Source: Hymenobacter pini (GTDB taxonomy: Bacteria; Bacteroidota; Bacteroidia; Cytophagales; Hymenobacteraceae). From it: 64,000 bases of DNA. Both the position numbers and the translations under genes were made by a program. Shown here piece by piece: positions 49,469 through 57,741 of the stretch. Location: the NCBI RefSeq assembly GCF_020421205.1, contig NZ_JAIZZH010000001.1, positions 825,691 to 889,690 on the forward strand. The letters are read 5' to 3'. The stretch's first letter is position 1. Every line of letters begins with the position of its first letter. The notes under the pieces are model-generated. The model did not search any database. It was not told the DNA's origin and saw only the letters and a program-made list of their open reading frames with translations.

Positions 49469-52015
49469 CTAGGCGGGTAGGTGCGTGAGCAGAAACCGCG
49501 TCAGCCGTTGTTGCCACTGCGGCAGGTCGGGGCGGGGGTGGCCATCCTGATTAGCCAGCAAGCCACTCGCCGATACAAGGCCTTCGTACAACGTCTCCAC
49601 CTCCCGCAGCTGTCCGTAATCGAGCCAGAGTACGTGTACGAGCAGGTGGGCCGGGGCATAGGCCAGCAGCAGATTCTGCACGTATTCCCGGTACACGAAC
49701 TGCGGGCCGTACTGCGTATTGGCCGTTTGCCGGAACTGATGGGTGAAATCGGGCAGGCAAACGCTCACCTGAAACTCGTAAAAAGTGCGGTCAGGCTCCC
49801 CATTCTCAGGCTCCAATTCTGGGTTGAAACTGGCCGGGAGCAGGGTGCGGTGGTCGATTAAAACGAACTGGTTGAGGCGCTCATCCAGTCGCCGCAGGTA
49901 GGCCAGCACCCGCTGTTGCGGACTCAGGGCCGCCTCGGCGGGAACCGGGGGCGCGAGCAACTCCAGCTCCAGTGCCGGCAGCCTGCCGCTGGCCGGCACC
50001 CGCACCGCGGCCGTGTCCGGGCCGGCTGGCTGCAGGGTAGGCGCCGACAGCTGGCGGTACAGCACGTGCAGAAAATCCGGGAACGAAAGCCGGGCCCCGC
50101 GCACGGCCAGGCGCGCGGCCGGGGAAGCCCCCGCCGCCTCGGCACCACTCCATAACTCCTGTTCCAGTACGCGCAGCGGCTGATTAAGCGTGCGCACCAG
50201 TTGGAAGTACTTCATGCCCGTCAGCAGGTACACAAACACCTCCAGGCCCGATACGTCGGGCGTGCTGTCGTCGGGGGCTACGCGGGCGGCTCCCCGGTGG
50301 TAGGTGGCCGTGTGCAGGTTCTGCAGCAGCCGCTCCCGCACTCGGATACGGTGCTCCCGGATGGCGGCCGGATCGGTGAGGGTGGGCTGGTAGGAGGAAA
50401 TAGTATAGCCGAAACGGGCCAGCAGATGGCTCAGCAGTCCGTCGCGGTGGTGCATGAACTCGTGCGGGTCCTCGGCCAGCTTGCCCAGCTTGCGCAGGTA
50501 GTGGCGCGAAAGGCCGGTCCCGGCCGCGTCGGGCCCTGCGTCGTCGCGCAGGGCCGGCGCGTCCTCGTCCTCCGGGTCGTCGGGCTGCTCGTAGCCAATA
50601 TCGTTCAGGACTTCGTGCAAACCGGGCACGTCGGTGAGGGGCTGGGCAAAAAAGCCCTGGGACTGGTGCCGGGCCGAAAGCAGGGGCTCGATGTTTTCCA
50701 GCTGCGCGCAGAAATTGGCCATAATCTGCTCAAAAAACAGCAGATACCCTTTCAGCTGCAGGCTCTGGGCCCGGTGCGCGGGCGAGGCTCCGGCGGGTGG
50801 TCCTCCTTCGCCCAGCCCATACACCGCCGGAAACGAGTGCTGAATGGAATCATAATGGCCCGCATCCAGGTAACGGCCCGGCAGCGGAGGCAACTGCAAC
50901 TTGTCTTTGGGAATGGGGCTGCGCAGGCTACGGGTGCGGGCGGCGTGCAGCTGCCCGAACAGGTGCAGCACCTGCTCCGGGTGGAACCGGATAGGTACGC
51001 CCCGGTGGCTGAGCGTGAGCCGGGCAAGGCTGGCGGCGGCATCAAATACCAGCTCATGACCGTCCGGCACCTGCACCAGGGCCGAGGGCAGCAGGTGGCC
51101 GGGCTCGTAGAGGTGCAGCTCACTCACGCTCCGGATGCTGTCGAGCGGGGTGAGCAGGGCGTTGAGGCGGGCGGGGGCCAGCGTGGTGCGCAGTGGCCGG
51201 AACTCGCTTTCCTGCAGCAGCTGGTTTTCCAGCAGCGGGCCGGCGAATATTTCCTCGGTCGGCACCCCCTTGCTCTGCAGATATTTCAGCCCCCGGGAAG
51301 CAAAATCGGGCTCAATGAAGCTGTCGATGTGCCAGAGCACGTCGGCCAGGGTGGCTTCGTGGAGGCGGGTTTCGGCGGCTTCTAGGTGCGCCCCAATGCT
51401 GATGACGTAGGGTTTCAGAAATACCACCTCCACAAACTGCTCGCCCAGGCCGCGGTGCTTGTTCAGCGTGTGCAGAATCTGGTGGGCCAGCTCGTGGTGG
51501 TTGGTGGGTAGGTAATCGGGGACAGGGTGGCCCTGAGCCAGCGCCTCGCGCAGCAGCTCCGGGTAGTGGTGGTTGCGGTGCAGCCCCACCTGCACCACGT
51601 ACTCCCCAACCAAGGCCTGGGGCCCCCGGCGCGGCGCAATCCACACGCTCTGAATCTGCCCGCTGAACTGCTCCTGGTCCAGCAGAATTTTCTTGTAGTC
51701 GGATAAGGTAACGGGGTGGTTGGAAAACGCCTGGTGAGCTGGCACCAGCGTGGAGCCGGGCCGGGGCGGGGTGCCCGGCGGGGGCGCAAGCAGGTGCCGG
51801 ATGGGCTGGCTGGCCCGGTTAGTAAGGTCGGTGAGGGCGTAGCACAACGACTCCAGAATGGTCACGCCGGGGTCATGGTCGTTGTAGTCGGTCCAGAGGC
51901 CACCGCTGAATTTCTGCAGCAGCTCAATGCCTTCCCGCCGCAATCGAGCGTAATCCAACCCCAATGGCAGCTCCAGGTCCTTGCGAATGGTAGCGGATTC
52001 TTCGGGCTCCTGCAT
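49469..52015 (-). CDS. eCIS baseplate component (Afp12-like)
   Basis: An 848-residue protein. The ATG at 52015 (MQEPEESATIRKDLELPLGL) is chosen because the 96-base upstream extension encodes low-complexity HHF-rich text lying in a repeat region. The N-terminus has the phage baseplate-J-type signature GLWTDYNDHDPGVTILESLC followed by YALTDLTNRASQPIRHLL. The middle has LSDYKKILLDQEQFSGQIQS and QSLQLKGYLLFFEQIMANFC; the end has YGPQFVYREYVQNLLLAYAP and HLLVHVLWLDYGQLREVETL. It should be a baseplate wedge component linking hub and sheath. It lies 108 bases after the fibre-like gene and 5 bases before the tape measure. The Afp12 equation is by position and size. Confidence 0.8.
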   Translation of the reverse strand: MQEPEESATIRKDLELPLGLDYARLRREGIELLQKFSGGLWTDYNDHDPGVTILESLCYALTDLTNRASQPIRHLLAPPPGTPPRPGSTLVPAHQAFSNHPVTLSDYKKILLDQEQFSGQIQSVWIAPRRGPQALVGEYVVQVGLHRNHHYPELLREALAQGHPVPDYLPTNHHELAHQILHTLNKHRGLGEQFVEVVFLKPYVISIGAHLEAAETRLHEATLADVLWHIDSFIEPDFASRGLKYLQSKGVPTEEIFAGPLLENQLLQESEFRPLRTTLAPARLNALLTPLDSIRSVSELHLYEPGHLLPSALVQVPDGHELVFDAAASLARLTLSHRGVPIRFHPEQVLHLFGQLHAARTRSLRSPIPKDKLQLPPLPGRYLDAGHYDSIQHSFPAVYGLGEGGPPAGASPAHRAQSLQLKGYLLFFEQIMANFCAQLENIEPLLSARHQSQGFFAQPLTDVPGLHEVLNDIGYEQPDDPEDEDAPALRDDAGPDAAGTGLSRHYLRKLGKLAEDPHEFMHHRDGLLSHLLARFGYTISSYQPTLTDPAAIREHRIRVRERLLQNLHTATYHRGAARVAPDDSTPDVSGLEVFVYLLTGMKYFQLVRTLNQPLRVLEQELWSGAEAAGASPAARLAVRGARLSFPDFLHVLYRQLSAPTLQPAGPDTAAVRVPASGRLPALELELLAPPVPAEAALSPQQRVLAYLRRLDERLNQFVLIDHRTLLPASFNPELEPENGEPDRTFYEFQVSVCLPDFTHQFRQTANTQYGPQFVYREYVQNLLLAYAPAHLLVHVLWLDYGQLREVETLYEGLVSASGLLANQDGHPRPDLPQWQQRLTRFLLTHLPA

Positions 52016-52018
52016 AAA

Positions 52019-52072
52019 CGGTGAAGTGGCGAGGTGGTGAAATAGCGAGTTTGTGAAATGGTGAGGTTGTCG
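52019..52072. repeat. Short degenerate 7-base-type repeats
   Basis: The segment between the fibre-like and second baseplate genes is built from variants of GTGAAATGGTGAG and GTGGCGAG. It resembles in style, not sequence, the heptamer elements in the pectin operon. A short related string (GGTGAATGGGTGAATG) is near 57640. Confidence 0.5.
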
Positions 52073-52123
52073 GTTCGGTAGCGTCAGCGCCTTGCCCGCC
52101 GAAAGACTCACCAGTTCACTATG

Positions 52124-53026
52124 TCACCATCCTTGAGGCGAGCAGTTATTGAACAGGCAGGTGATGTGGTAGACGATGGCCGCATCCGGCCCGAAGGATT
52201 TGCGGGTACGCATGCGGAGGCCGTACACGGGCACCGGCTCCTCGGCGGTAGCGGGCCGCTCAATCTGCCAGCAAAACTGCAGCTGCTGCCGCCAGCCCCG
52301 GTAAGACGCCCGGTGCGGCACAATGCGCTGCCGCTGCCCGTGCACGCCCAGGGCAATGGCGTGGGCCATGGCGTAAGTGCCGCTCCGGTGGGGCCCATAG
52401 GCAGCGGCCACAATTTCAAAAGCCCAGAGCCCTTGCAGGCCCGTGATAATGGGGTGCCACTCCCCATCGGCCGGCACCTGCACGGCGGCCGGCTGAGGGT
52501 GGCCGGTGTTGGGGGCGGCAGTGGTACCGGCCGGCTCGTGTTGAAAGGTACCCACGCGTCCCACGCTGCCCACAAAGCCAGTTACGCTCAGCTGCTCGGT
52601 GGGCTGGGTGGTGCCAACGCCCACGGCCCCGCCCGGAGCCAGAAACAGCCGCACCGGCGGGGCCTCCGCTGGGCTGGAGTTGTGGTCCTCCCGCCGGCCC
52701 TGGGGCTCCGAAAAGCCCAGGCCCAGGGCCGTGTCACCTTCCGGCGCGGTAGCCAGCAGGCTCATCACCCAGGTGGCGCACTGGTTCTGGAGCTGCTGCA
52801 GGTTGCGGTAAAAAGCCATCAGTCGGAGCCCGATGCCCGCGTTGGGCCGCCCTTCGGCCGCACCCATCTGCAGGCCCAGCTGTGGGTGCTTATAAAAGCC
52901 ATCATCGAGGCGGTTGACAGAGGAGTCAATCAAATGGGCGAAGCTTTCCTCGGTGGGCATGGTGCCCTGCTTGAAGTACTGCTTGAGCGTACTGCGGCGT
53001 TTCAGGTCTTCCGGAATATGTTCCAT
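52124..53026 (-). CDS. eCIS fibre-like / receptor-binding protein candidate
   Basis: A 300-residue protein between the two baseplate genes. The N-terminus (LKQYFKQGTMPTEESFAHLI, then DSSVNRLDDGFYKHPQLGL) looks like a particle-attachment segment found in Bacteroidota eCIS loci. A glycine-rich middle has RLFLAPGGAVGVGTTQPTEQ, the same VGxGTTxP motif that opens the two S74 fibre proteins. The C-terminal part (WHPIITGLQGLWAFEIVAAA, LRMRTRKSFGPDAAIVYHIT) is a compact beta-rich domain that could bind a receptor. Position between Afp11- and Afp12-like genes differs from Afp order, where the fibre follows. Function is inferred from place and motifs. Confidence 0.65.
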   Translation of the reverse strand: MEHIPEDLKRRSTLKQYFKQGTMPTEESFAHLIDSSVNRLDDGFYKHPQLGLQMGAAEGRPNAGIGLRLMAFYRNLQQLQNQCATWVMSLLATAPEGDTALGLGFSEPQGRREDHNSSPAEAPPVRLFLAPGGAVGVGTTQPTEQLSVTGFVGSVGRVGTFQHEPAGTTAAPNTGHPQPAAVQVPADGEWHPIITGLQGLWAFEIVAAAYGPHRSGTYAMAHAIALGVHGQRQRIVPHRASYRGWRQQLQFCWQIERPATAEEPVPVYGLRMRTRKSFGPDAAIVYHITCLFNNCSPQGW

Positions 53027-53044
53027 GCGCGGCGGTCAGTAAAA

Positions 53045-56000
53045 TCAGTTGTTGGCCGGGGCCTCAAAGCTGCGGGGAAGTATGAAGTCGGTGCCAATGG
53101 CCAGGCGGCCGATACCGGTGGGGCGGGCCTGCGGAGCGGCGGCAGTTCCAGCCTTGGTTTCCGTGAGCTGGTGCTGCTCGGCCGAGACGTACACGCTCCA
53201 GGGGCGGTGGGTGGCGTCTTCCAGGGGTTGAGGCTGGGCAGCAGCGGCGGCGGCGGCGCCGGCGGGGGTAGGGCCCTGCGTGTCGTAAAACAGGTACTGG
53301 TCGTCTTCGAGGGCCAGCTTAATCACCGAGAAACCCGTTATGGCCTCCACGTAGGGCAGCTGGTTGAGAAAGGATAGAATCATGCTGCTGGTGAGGCTGA
53401 AATGCAAGCCCTGGCGGGCGGGGTTGCGCGTATTCCAGGGCGAGAGAAACTCGTTGAGGGCCTGCTGAACCTGCTGAATCAGAGCGCCCGGCGGTGGGTT
53501 CTGCAGGCGGGCCGCTTTGGTGAATTGTACGCCCGCCCGTACCTGAATCATCTCGTACAGAGGGTTGCACACTTCCAGCTGCACCTGGGCGGAGGCCACC
53601 TTACGCACGAAATTCCGGATGTGGGCCAGGTGGTCGGGGCTGAACACGGGCAGGCGGTAGCCGGCCGTTACCGGCTGGTGCGGTACCACCATCAGCAATA
53701 CCAGCCCCGGCCGGCGGTGGGTCTGGGGCACCTGGTTGGCACGCAGGCACTTCACCCGGAATACCTCCGGAAAATGCTCCAGTACCAAATGCTCATAATC
53801 CCAAGGGGTTACGGCCCGGCCCCGGTGGCGCAGCCGCTCACTTACGCGGGTGTTGTACTCGTCATGAGTTTCGGCGGAGCGCCCCCCAAATGAAGGTAGC
53901 GGCTGCGTTACTTTGGCTACTGCCGGCAGGGGCTTCAGCAGCCGCGTCAGGCTGTGGGCCGGCAGGTGGGCCTCGAAGGTGAGGTGCTGCTCGGGACTGG
54001 TAGCTAGGCGCACGGCGGGCACCACTTGGGTATGAATCTGGCGGACGTGGGGCACAAACTCGGCACCCCGCCGCACGGTGGCCCGCAACCAGTATAGCCC
54101 ATCGGGCATGATGGTGTGATGGGTATCCAGGGCGGCGGGTAGGTGCAGGTGCACGGGCTGCTGCTCCGTCAGGCCGGCACTCTGGTCGTGCACCACATCG
54201 TCGCGGGAGGAGGTGCCGCTCGAAAACGGCCGCCATTCATCCCCCACCAGATAGGCCCATTCCACGGTGGGCTGCAGGTTGCGGTAGCCGGCCAGGGTCA
54301 CCTCCTGCTGTCGGGGCAGGCTGGTGAACGGAGCCAGCTCAAACAGCAGGTTGATATCGAGCGGGGGCGTGAAGCCGGTGAGGCCAAAGTAGAGTGTGCC
54401 TTCATCCGTAAACTCGGGTAGCAGGCTGAGGTGGTAGGCCGGCCGCGGAAGCTGGGACTGCTCCGGCGAAACCGCAGCGGCCGGCTGGCAGCGGGTGGGC
54501 TGGTACTCGCCCAGCGGATGCACGTAGTAAAACTGCGCCTGCCCGGCCGCTGCCGGGCCAAACAAAGCTGGTACGTCAATTTCTTCTTCCGCCGCGTAGC
54601 TCAGCCAGGTGCTCTTGACCATGGGCACGAAGGGCGGGTGGGGCAGCGGGCGGGGGCGGGATGGGTTGCGGGCGTTGTACTGCAGGGTTTCTACCAGCAG
54701 CGGAGGGTATTGCTCAGTGCCAAAGCCGCTGGCCGGGGCCACCAGTTCCAGCCGGATGGCCCCGGTAGCGGCCTCCGCCTGCAAAGGCCCGTCCGCCACG
54801 GCCGGCTGCCGCCGGAAGTCGGCGGCGTGGGTAGCCAGCACCAGGTGGGTGCTGGGCAACAGCACCGTGCCGGCCGGTCGGCTCAGGTCGGGCATCGTCT
54901 GGAACAGGGCCAGCTGAGTTTCCGGGGTGGTTTGCGGTACCCAGCGCCAGTCGCGTCGGTAACTGGCCGCCACTTGGAAGGAGTCGTTGTGTAAAGGCGG
55001 CTGGTAGCCCTGGTAGTAATCCGCAAAGCCGTTGGGCTCCAAGGGCAACTGAGCCCAGTCCAGGGTCAGAATCAGCTGGGTCAGGCGCTTGCGGAACAGC
55101 TCCGGAAAGCCGACCAGTAAATAGTCCCCCGGCTGGGCCTGGGGCCCGAAGGGCGCAAACGGCAGCCCCGGAGCTAACGGCCCCAGCTGGTTGGCCAGCT
55201 GCAGGGTTTGCACATCCTGAGCCTGCACGCGCAGCGTAATCGTAAGGGGTTGCAGGGCGCTGAAGCTGGAATACGCGTAGTCCGGGGCCTGCTCATGAAG
55301 CTGCAGCCGCAGCACCGGCCACTCCGAGCGGAACTGCCCTGGGTGCAGGGCCGGCTGATGGGCCACAAGGGCGGGCTGCTCCCGGTCGATGGTCAGCTGC
55401 CAGCAGACGGTATGGGTGTCGGGTAGCAGGCGCAACTCCTGCACCCGTAGCGGCAGCCAGCCCTCGGTCCCGGTTACGTCCACCCGGAAAGGCTCCAAAC
55501 CCAGTTTATCGAAGGCGCGCTGCAGGGGCGTACCGGCGGGGGCCAGCGCGGCGGCAAAGTGGGCAAAGCTGGCGGGCTCGCACCGTAGGCTCAGTTCCAC
55601 CGTGCGACGACCTTCCCGCAACAGCAGCACGGCGGCCGATACAGCAAAGCCCACCGCCGCGCTGGTCATGGTACGGGCCGGAGGAGCCAGCAGTTCCTGG
55701 CTGCTGCCGAAGGGTGCCCACCCGGTGGCCGGGTCGGGGAGGGGGCGGCCCTGCCCATCGGCCGAGTTGGCCTGCGGTGCCACGTACACGCCCCGAACGG
55801 CCCCGGCGCTGAGCCCGCTCACGAATATCGAGCTTAGCTGCTCAAGCCGCCAAGGAGCCAGCCGTACCGGCTCGGTGGTGGTGAAAACTACCTGCTGCCC
55901 CTGCGCGTCCTTGCCGCCTTCCACCGTAATGCCGGCCGGCAGCCGGGCCTCCGGTACACCCTTGGCCAGCGTAAAAACCAGGAAAGCATGGTCGGGCCGG

Positions 56001-56872
56001 GCCGGGCGGGAAACCACGTGTAGCACCTGCCGGTAGTAGTAGTCGAGGTGGCGGCGGGGAATGTCGTTGAGTGCTTGCTGGGCGTGCTTGTACAGCTCCA
56101 GAAACGTGAGGAGCAAAGCCATTTCCGGGAGCATGTCGTTCTCCGGGGGCGTCTCCCGCAGGCTGCTACGCAGCACCCGTTGCGCCAGCGCGGCTAAAGA
56201 AGTTTGCGCCTTGTAAAACGTCCAGAGCAAATCAGTTAGCTCCTCATCCACGGCCGCCAGGGTGGCCGGCACGGGCGGCTGGGGCCGCGGGGTGGCCGAC
56301 CAGATGTGCAGGAGCTGCTCGGGGCCCCGGTCGGAGGCCGTGCGGGCCGGGAGGCCGTAGTGTTCCAGCAATGCCCGCTCCAGGGTAGCAGCCCGCTGCA
56401 AGGGGGCAACCAGCTCGTCAACGGCGGCGTGCAGCTCGGCCTGAAACGTGCGGCGGGTGTGGCTGCGCAAGTGCGACTCGCACCAGTGGTCGAACTGGGT
56501 AGCCATCTTGTAAATCCGGCCCAGCAGGGTGCGGCGGGCCTGTTGCTGCTGCGCCGAGGTGGCCATTGGGTCCTGCACCTCCCGAATCAGCCGGGCAAAG
56601 TAGTCGTACTGGGCGGGCAGGCGCTGGGTGGCAATCTGGGCAATGATGAGCAGGCTGCGCTTTTCGCCAAGCCGCCAGGTCCGGCGGGTTTCTACCTGCC
56701 CATCCACCACCTCGTAATAGCGCACCAGCTTTGAGAAGTAGCTAACGTAGGCCAATAAATCCTCCGTCGTATAATCGGCCAGCACCACCCGACTGTCGAG
56801 CAGCAGCGGTTGGCGGCGCCCCGGCTGGGAGGTGCCGCTGTCCTGAAACGAAGGAGTGGAAGAAGGCCCCAT
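53045..56872 (-). CDS. eCIS baseplate J/gp47-like protein (Afp11-like)
   Basis: A 1275-residue protein, the largest baseplate part. It begins MGPSSTPSFQDSGTSQPGRR, then a helical region (residues 40-250), a long beta-rich centre (PGDYLLVGFPELFRKRLTQL), and a C-terminal J-like segment: ETHDEYNTRVSERLRHRGRA, VTPWDYEHLVLEHFPEVFRV, VQQALNEFLSPWNTRNPARQ and MILSFLNQLPYVEAITGFSV. This C-terminal pattern is typical of phage baseplate J/gp47 and Afp11. It starts 3 bases after the gp25-like gene, indicating tight coupling. It should form the baseplate wedge ring. Confidence 0.85.
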   Translation of the reverse strand: MGPSSTPSFQDSGTSQPGRRQPLLLDSRVVLADYTTEDLLAYVSYFSKLVRYYEVVDGQVETRRTWRLGEKRSLLIIAQIATQRLPAQYDYFARLIREVQDPMATSAQQQQARRTLLGRIYKMATQFDHWCESHLRSHTRRTFQAELHAAVDELVAPLQRAATLERALLEHYGLPARTASDRGPEQLLHIWSATPRPQPPVPATLAAVDEELTDLLWTFYKAQTSLAALAQRVLRSSLRETPPENDMLPEMALLLTFLELYKHAQQALNDIPRRHLDYYYRQVLHVVSRPARPDHAFLVFTLAKGVPEARLPAGITVEGGKDAQGQQVVFTTTEPVRLAPWRLEQLSSIFVSGLSAGAVRGVYVAPQANSADGQGRPLPDPATGWAPFGSSQELLAPPARTMTSAAVGFAVSAAVLLLREGRRTVELSLRCEPASFAHFAAALAPAGTPLQRAFDKLGLEPFRVDVTGTEGWLPLRVQELRLLPDTHTVCWQLTIDREQPALVAHQPALHPGQFRSEWPVLRLQLHEQAPDYAYSSFSALQPLTITLRVQAQDVQTLQLANQLGPLAPGLPFAPFGPQAQPGDYLLVGFPELFRKRLTQLILTLDWAQLPLEPNGFADYYQGYQPPLHNDSFQVAASYRRDWRWVPQTTPETQLALFQTMPDLSRPAGTVLLPSTHLVLATHAADFRRQPAVADGPLQAEAATGAIRLELVAPASGFGTEQYPPLLVETLQYNARNPSRPRPLPHPPFVPMVKSTWLSYAAEEEIDVPALFGPAAAGQAQFYYVHPLGEYQPTRCQPAAAVSPEQSQLPRPAYHLSLLPEFTDEGTLYFGLTGFTPPLDINLLFELAPFTSLPRQQEVTLAGYRNLQPTVEWAYLVGDEWRPFSSGTSSRDDVVHDQSAGLTEQQPVHLHLPAALDTHHTIMPDGLYWLRATVRRGAEFVPHVRQIHTQVVPAVRLATSPEQHLTFEAHLPAHSLTRLLKPLPAVAKVTQPLPSFGGRSAETHDEYNTRVSERLRHRGRAVTPWDYEHLVLEHFPEVFRVKCLRANQVPQTHRRPGLVLLMVVPHQPVTAGYRLPVFSPDHLAHIRNFVRKVASAQVQLEVCNPLYEMIQVRAGVQFTKAARLQNPPPGALIQQVQQALNEFLSPWNTRNPARQGLHFSLTSSMILSFLNQLPYVEAITGFSVIKLALEDDQYLFYDTQGPTPAGAAAAAAAQPQPLEDATHRPWSVYVSAEQHQLTETKAGTAAAPQARPTGIGRLAIGTDFILPRSFEAPANN

Positions 56873-56875
56873 ACG

Positions 56876-57325
56876 CTACCGATGCCCGGCCAGTAAGGTG
56901 GCTTCGCGCTTAAATGGGTACACCACGTTGTGGCGGCTGTTGAGTGTGCGCACCCGGTAGTCCACCTCCAGCAGCAGCACCCCGTCGTTGATGCTGCCGG
57001 TATGCACCTCCACGCCCAGCAGGCTCACGCGGGGCTCAAACAGCAGCACGGCCTTATCCACGGTAGCCTTAATGCGTGTAATCACCGAGCTGTCTATCTG
57101 CTCGAACAGAAACTGGCGCAGGGCGCAGCCGTACTCCGGGTGCATAATCCGCTCTCCAGGGTGGGTGTTGAAGAGAATGTAGAGGCTCTGGCGGATGTCC
57201 TCCTCCTCGGCCACCAGCGTCAGTTGCAGGGTGCTGGGCTCAAAGGCCGTGGGAAAGCTCCAGCCCCGGCCCAGAAACGAGTTGGCGGGCTCTTCGCCGG
57301 CGCTGCTCCAGGAAAAACCGTCCAT
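56876..57325 (-). CDS. gp25/GPW-like baseplate wedge protein (Afp9-like)
   Basis: A 149-residue protein. The ATG at 57325 (MDGFSWSSAGEEPANSFLGR) is chosen; upstream frame text overlaps the PAAR gene and is arginine-rich. Family signature: GRGWSFPTAF, VAEEEDIRQSLYILFNTHPG ERIMHPEYG (the conserved T-x-xGER-MxPxYG), CALRQFLFEQID, and VVYPF near the end. Gp25 proteins join tube, sheath and baseplate and trigger contraction. It starts 2 bases after the PAAR stop codon. Confidence 0.93.
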   Translation of the reverse strand: MDGFSWSSAGEEPANSFLGRGWSFPTAFEPSTLQLTLVAEEEDIRQSLYILFNTHPGERIMHPEYGCALRQFLFEQIDSSVITRIKATVDKAVLLFEPRVSLLGVEVHTGSINDGVLLLEVDYRVRTLNSRHNVVYPFKREATLLAGHR

Positions 57326-57327
57326 AA

Positions 57328-57627
57328 TTATCCGCCAATTAGCACCGTAAAGCAGCCCAGCACAATGCTGCCGCCGTGGGCCGTGGCGTCGCCCATGCGG
57401 GCGGCCGGCGCGCCCCCAATCATCACTGTGGCCGAGCCCTGCACGATGCTGTCGGGCGGCCCCACGCACACGGCCGAGTCGCCGACGCGGGCGGCCGGGA
57501 GCTTGCCAATGAGCACCGTAGGGCAGCCCGGCCCGATAATGGGCCCGCCCACGTGCGGAATGGGGGGTACGGCGGGCGTCTGCATGGGGCAGGTATGCAT
57601 GTCAGTAAGGCGGGCGGCGAAGGGCAC
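57328..57627 (-). CDS. PAAR-type spike tip protein (Afp10-like)
   Basis: A 99-residue PAAR-repeat protein. It starts MPFAARLTDMHTCPMQTPAV, then PHVGGPIIGPGCPTVLIGKL, PAARVGDSAVCVGPPDSIVQ and GGAPAARMGDATAHGGSIVL. Cys and His residues at the tip probably bind a metal ion. It should cap the VgrG-like trimer as a sharp cone. No C-terminal toxin is attached. It is followed 2 bases later by the gp25 gene and separated from the spike gene by 114 bases holding a REP-like repeat. Confidence 0.94.
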   Translation of the reverse strand: MPFAARLTDMHTCPMQTPAVPPIPHVGGPIIGPGCPTVLIGKLPAARVGDSAVCVGPPDSIVQGSATVMIGGAPAARMGDATAHGGSIVLGCFTVLIGG

Positions 57628-57681
57628 GGGAAGGTGAATGGGTGAATGAAAGAATGGGGTTGCTGTTGCAACGAAGTGGAA

Positions 57682-57710
57682 GAGATGCTTCGACTTCGCT
57701 CAGCATGACG
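57682..57710. repeat. REP-like intergenic element inside the eCIS operon
   Basis: The string GATGCTTCGACTTCGCTCAG followed by CATGACG has the look of palindromic intergenic elements common in Bacteroidota and relatives (GCTTCG...CGCTCAGCATGAC type). Only one copy is present in the window, so family membership rests on recollection. Confidence 0.5.
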
Positions 57711-57741
57711 ATGAAGCTGCCTGCTCTGCTGTCCGCTGACG

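Noticed and set aside
52016..52111. Longer start for the second baseplate gene
   Set aside because: The extra residues fall in degenerate repeat DNA and look unlike the family N-terminus.
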